From an uncultured Bacteroidia bacterium (GTDB lineage: Bacteria > Bacteroidota > Bacteroidia > Bacteroidales > UBA932), in assembly GCA_902789395.1 (NCBI GenBank), contig CADANY010000006.1, positions 62,001 through 126,000 of the forward strand: a stretch of DNA of 64,000 nucleotides, written 5' to 3'. Below the pieces are notes generated by a model that made no database searches, had not been told where the DNA came from, and saw nothing but the letters and a program-made list of their open reading frames with translations. The number at the start of each line of letters is the position of its first letter. The stretch's first letter is position 1. This document shows, one piece after another, positions 62,146 through 64,000 of this stretch. The position numbers were made by a program, and so were the translations under genes.

Positions 62146-63633
62146 ATGAAAAGAATACTTATTCTGCTGGCCTTCTCCTTTATCTCCCTTACTGTTCTGG
62201 CACAGAATGGTTTCAGGGGAGCATATTTCATGGACGGCTACCTCTATGGACATACCATGAATCCCGCCCTGTACGCCAATCGGGGCTACCTTGGTATCGC
62301 AACCGGCAAGGCTGATGTCCAAGCCCAGAGCAATCTCGGCCTCAGCACTTTCTATACCCCTTCCACGAGCGGAAACGCCCAGTTGTTCCTGAATGATGAG
62401 ATCTCCTCCGCTCAGTTTCTCGGAAAGATCCATAAAAACAATCTCGAAGACCTGAATGCCCAGTATGATCTGTTCCATCTGGGTTTCTGGACGGAAAAGG
62501 ACTGGTTCCACACTTTATCGATTTCCGTCAAAGCATCTGAGAGAAGCAATATTCCCTATGACTTCTTCAGATTCCTGAAAGAAGGGACGACAGACGGCAA
62601 TCTGTATGATCTCGGAGGTTTTGGCGGGAGGGCACGCGCCTATGCCCAGGTCGCATATGGAATGTCTGTTCCCGTCACGGATGAAATCCGCGTCGGAGCC
62701 AAGATAAAAGCCCTTGTCGGCCTCGCCTATATGGATCTGGATTATTCCCGGATGGACCTCATGCTGGACAGGGACAGATGGACCATTTCATCCGAGGCCA
62801 GTCTTGTTTCTTCCAATATTCCATCTCGGGAAACGGCTGGACCACAAATGATTAACGAAATCTACAATCTGGATAATTATAATTGGAAGGATTTCCGTCC
62901 CAGCGGATACGGAGCCGCCATCGATCTCGGCGCGACCTGGCAAGTTCTCCCCTGGCTGCAACTCTCCGCTTCCCTGCTGGATATCGGACTGATCCGGTGG
63001 AACCTCAATAACAGGATGGCTTCCATAGGGAATTTCGATTATACCGGATTCAAGGACCTCGACCTCTCGGGAGAAGGTTCCGTCATGGCGCAGATCGACG
63101 AAGTGAAGGATAAGGTCTATTCCCTCGCCCGATTCCAAAAGGCTGAAACCGGTTCTCCGACAGACATGCTCCCGATTACCGGATACATCGGAGTAAAGGC
63201 TCAGCCATGCTCCTGGTTCTCGGCAGGCCTCCTTGGGACCGGCCGGGCAGAGGGGAAATACTCATGGGCCGAAATCAGAGGAGCCCTTAATCTGGAACCA
63301 ACTCATTGTCTGGGACTTACGGCCGGAGCAGCCTATGGTACATTCGGACCCAAACTGAGTTCCGCCCTTAATTTCAGATTGGCGCTCATGTCCATATTTA
63401 TCGGCGCAGAGGCCTCTTCCCTGCACCTGGCGGCGAACATGAATGGGGAAGACGTCCGTCTGAAAGCTGTGTTCGATCCGAATAATGATACGATCCTCAT
63501 CCCGAGAGACAACCTGAACATGCATCTTACTTTCGGCGTCAATATGGTCTTCGGGCGCAAAATCCGACCGGGATCTTCACCGCGGAAAATCGCCCCCGTC
63601 GTTCTCCCGCCGAATGAAGAGGAAATGCTATGA
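62146..63633 (+). CDS. DUF5723-type outer-membrane beta-barrel protein
   Basis: A 495-residue protein with signal MKRILILLAFSFISLTVLAQ. The N-terminus RGAYFMDGYLYGHTMNPAL is typical of the DUF5723 group. The body is repeated barrel strands (e.g. WLQLSASLLDIGLIRWN) ending in a Bacteroidota-type strand (LTFGVNMVFGRKI). It should lie in the outer membrane. No function is established. It is followed by a DNA-glycosylase-like gene through an ATGA overlap. Confidence 0.8.
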   Translation: MKRILILLAFSFISLTVLAQNGFRGAYFMDGYLYGHTMNPALYANRGYLGIATGKADVQAQSNLGLSTFYTPSTSGNAQLFLNDEISSAQFLGKIHKNNLEDLNAQYDLFHLGFWTEKDWFHTLSISVKASERSNIPYDFFRFLKEGTTDGNLYDLGGFGGRARAYAQVAYGMSVPVTDEIRVGAKIKALVGLAYMDLDYSRMDLMLDRDRWTISSEASLVSSNIPSRETAGPQMINEIYNLDNYNWKDFRPSGYGAAIDLGATWQVLPWLQLSASLLDIGLIRWNLNNRMASIGNFDYTGFKDLDLSGEGSVMAQIDEVKDKVYSLARFQKAETGSPTDMLPITGYIGVKAQPCSWFSAGLLGTGRAEGKYSWAEIRGALNLEPTHCLGLTAGAAYGTFGPKLSSALNFRLALMSIFIGAEASSLHLAANMNGEDVRLKAVFDPNNDTILIPRDNLNMHLTFGVNMVFGRKIRPGSSPRKIAPVVLPPNEEEML

Positions 63634-64000
63634 TTCAGCCGGAGAAACACCCATTCCCTCCGTTTCTTCCGGAAAAAGCCACCGTTTTGTTCCTCGGCAG
63701 TTTCCCGCCCCAGCCGAAACGCTGGAGCATGGATTTTTATTATCCGAACTTCATCAATGATTTCTGGCGCATATGCGGACTTGCCTTTTTCGGGGATAAA
63801 GACTATTTCATACAAGAAGGAGAAAAGCGTTTCAACAAGACAGCCATTATCGATTTCTGCCGCATAAAAGGAATCGCGCTTTATGATACGGCAACAGAAA
63901 TCCGGCGGCTGAAAGACAACGCTTCTGACAAATATCTGGAAGTCGTGACACCGACCGACCTGCCAGCCCTTTTGGAACGGATTCCACTCTGTAGAACGCT
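63630..64000 (+). CDS. Uracil-DNA-glycosylase-family protein, 3'-truncated by window
   Basis: The gene starts at the ATG overlapping the DUF5723 stop (ATGA) and is open to the window end, 123 codons. The translation begins MIQPEKHPFPPFLPEKATVL and contains FLGSFPPQPKRWSMDFYYPN, which fits the active-site G-x-F/Y-P loop of the MUG/UDG superfamily in Bacteroidota-type proteins. Further residues (NDFWRICGLAFFGDK) agree. It probably removes uracil or a damaged base from DNA. The catalytic C-terminal His block is outside the window. Confidence 0.7.
   Translation, partial: MIQPEKHPFPPFLPEKATVLFLGSFPPQPKRWSMDFYYPNFINDFWRICGLAFFGDKDYFIQEGEKRFNKTAIIDFCRIKGIALYDTATEIRRLKDNASDKYLEVVTPTDLPALLERIPLCRT

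Noticed and set aside
1..64000. CRISPR arrays, tRNA or rRNA genes, prophage or insertion sequences
   Set aside because: No regularly spaced repeats, no cloverleaf or rRNA sequence in the gaps, and no transposase, integrase or phage proteins were seen.

Overview
The window looks like chromosomal DNA of a Bacteroidales-type member of the Bacteroidota. The supporting signs are: promoters with the TAnnTTTG -7 box (several with a TTG -33 box about 20 bp upstream), almost no Shine-Dalgarno sequences, a TonB-dependent receptor with a carboxypeptidase-like N-terminal domain paired with a DUF4249 lipoprotein, DUF5686-, DUF5723-, NigD-like and DUF5715-like proteins, H-x5-D acyltransferases, and split GcvPA/GcvPB. 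No rRNA, tRNA, CRISPR array, insertion sequence, integrase or phage gene was seen. Genes are tightly packed; many neighbours overlap by 1-10 nt, including several convergent pairs. Species cannot be named from this evidence.

Layout. 1-8.2 kb: the 3' part of an M16 zinc protease, a DMT transporter, then purC-purB-purA joined by ATGA overlaps, and a secreted M28 aminopeptidase. 8.2-11 kb (minus): a sialidase and N-acetylglucosamine-6-phosphate deacetylase, a small sugar-scavenging operon. 11-19.6 kb: mutY, an NCS1-type base permease overlapping an unusual phosphoribosyltransferase, a HAD phosphatase lipoprotein, a ThrE-type exporter, a C69 dipeptidase and pfkA. 19.6-25.7 kb: an operon of an outer-membrane protein, Fe-type superoxide dismutase and a serine hydrolase; an M49-like protein that has lost a zinc ligand; a 115-bp cruciform repeat; a HI0933-type flavoprotein; and a YiiX-like amidase. 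25.7-31.6 kb: a Fur-family regulator behind a perfect palindrome, glutamine synthetase, an SGNH-GDPD fusion lipase-like protein, EttA and a coiled-coil lipoprotein.

31.6-38.3 kb holds GtrA, a TlpA-like thioredoxin and a DUF5715-like protein on the minus strand. Divergent to them is a lipid operon: CDP-alcohol phosphatidyltransferase, acyltransferase, short-chain dehydrogenase, second acyltransferase, stand-alone outer-membrane barrel. 38.3-47.3 kb holds the operon trmO-prsW-TonB receptor-DUF4249, a PAP2 phosphatase with a shortened GH106-like lipoprotein, gpmA, and two alpha/beta hydrolase-fold proteins with degenerate catalytic sites. 46.4-60.1 kb is one uninterrupted minus-strand run: arginase-like protein, tandem SUMF1 lipoprotein, lipoate ligase, gcvT-gcvH-gcvPA-gcvPB, lpd, SEC-C protein, NigD-like lipoprotein, ECF sigma factor, membrane-anchored barrel (likely anti-sigma) and a YqiA-HAD fusion. 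The glycine cleavage genes in this run form a complete set, including the E3 subunit and a ligase able to lipoylate GcvH. 60.2-64 kb: a carboxypeptidase-like-domain protein, a lipoprotein plus DUF5723 barrel pair, and the start of a uracil-DNA-glycosylase-like gene.

Several proteins keep a fold but lose a catalytic residue (M49, alpha/beta hydrolase, HAD domain). No single novel system stands out. The best candidates for new biology are the Fur-linked palindrome, the cruciform element, the lipid operon, the glycine-cleavage superoperon and the base permease-phosphoribosyltransferase pair.
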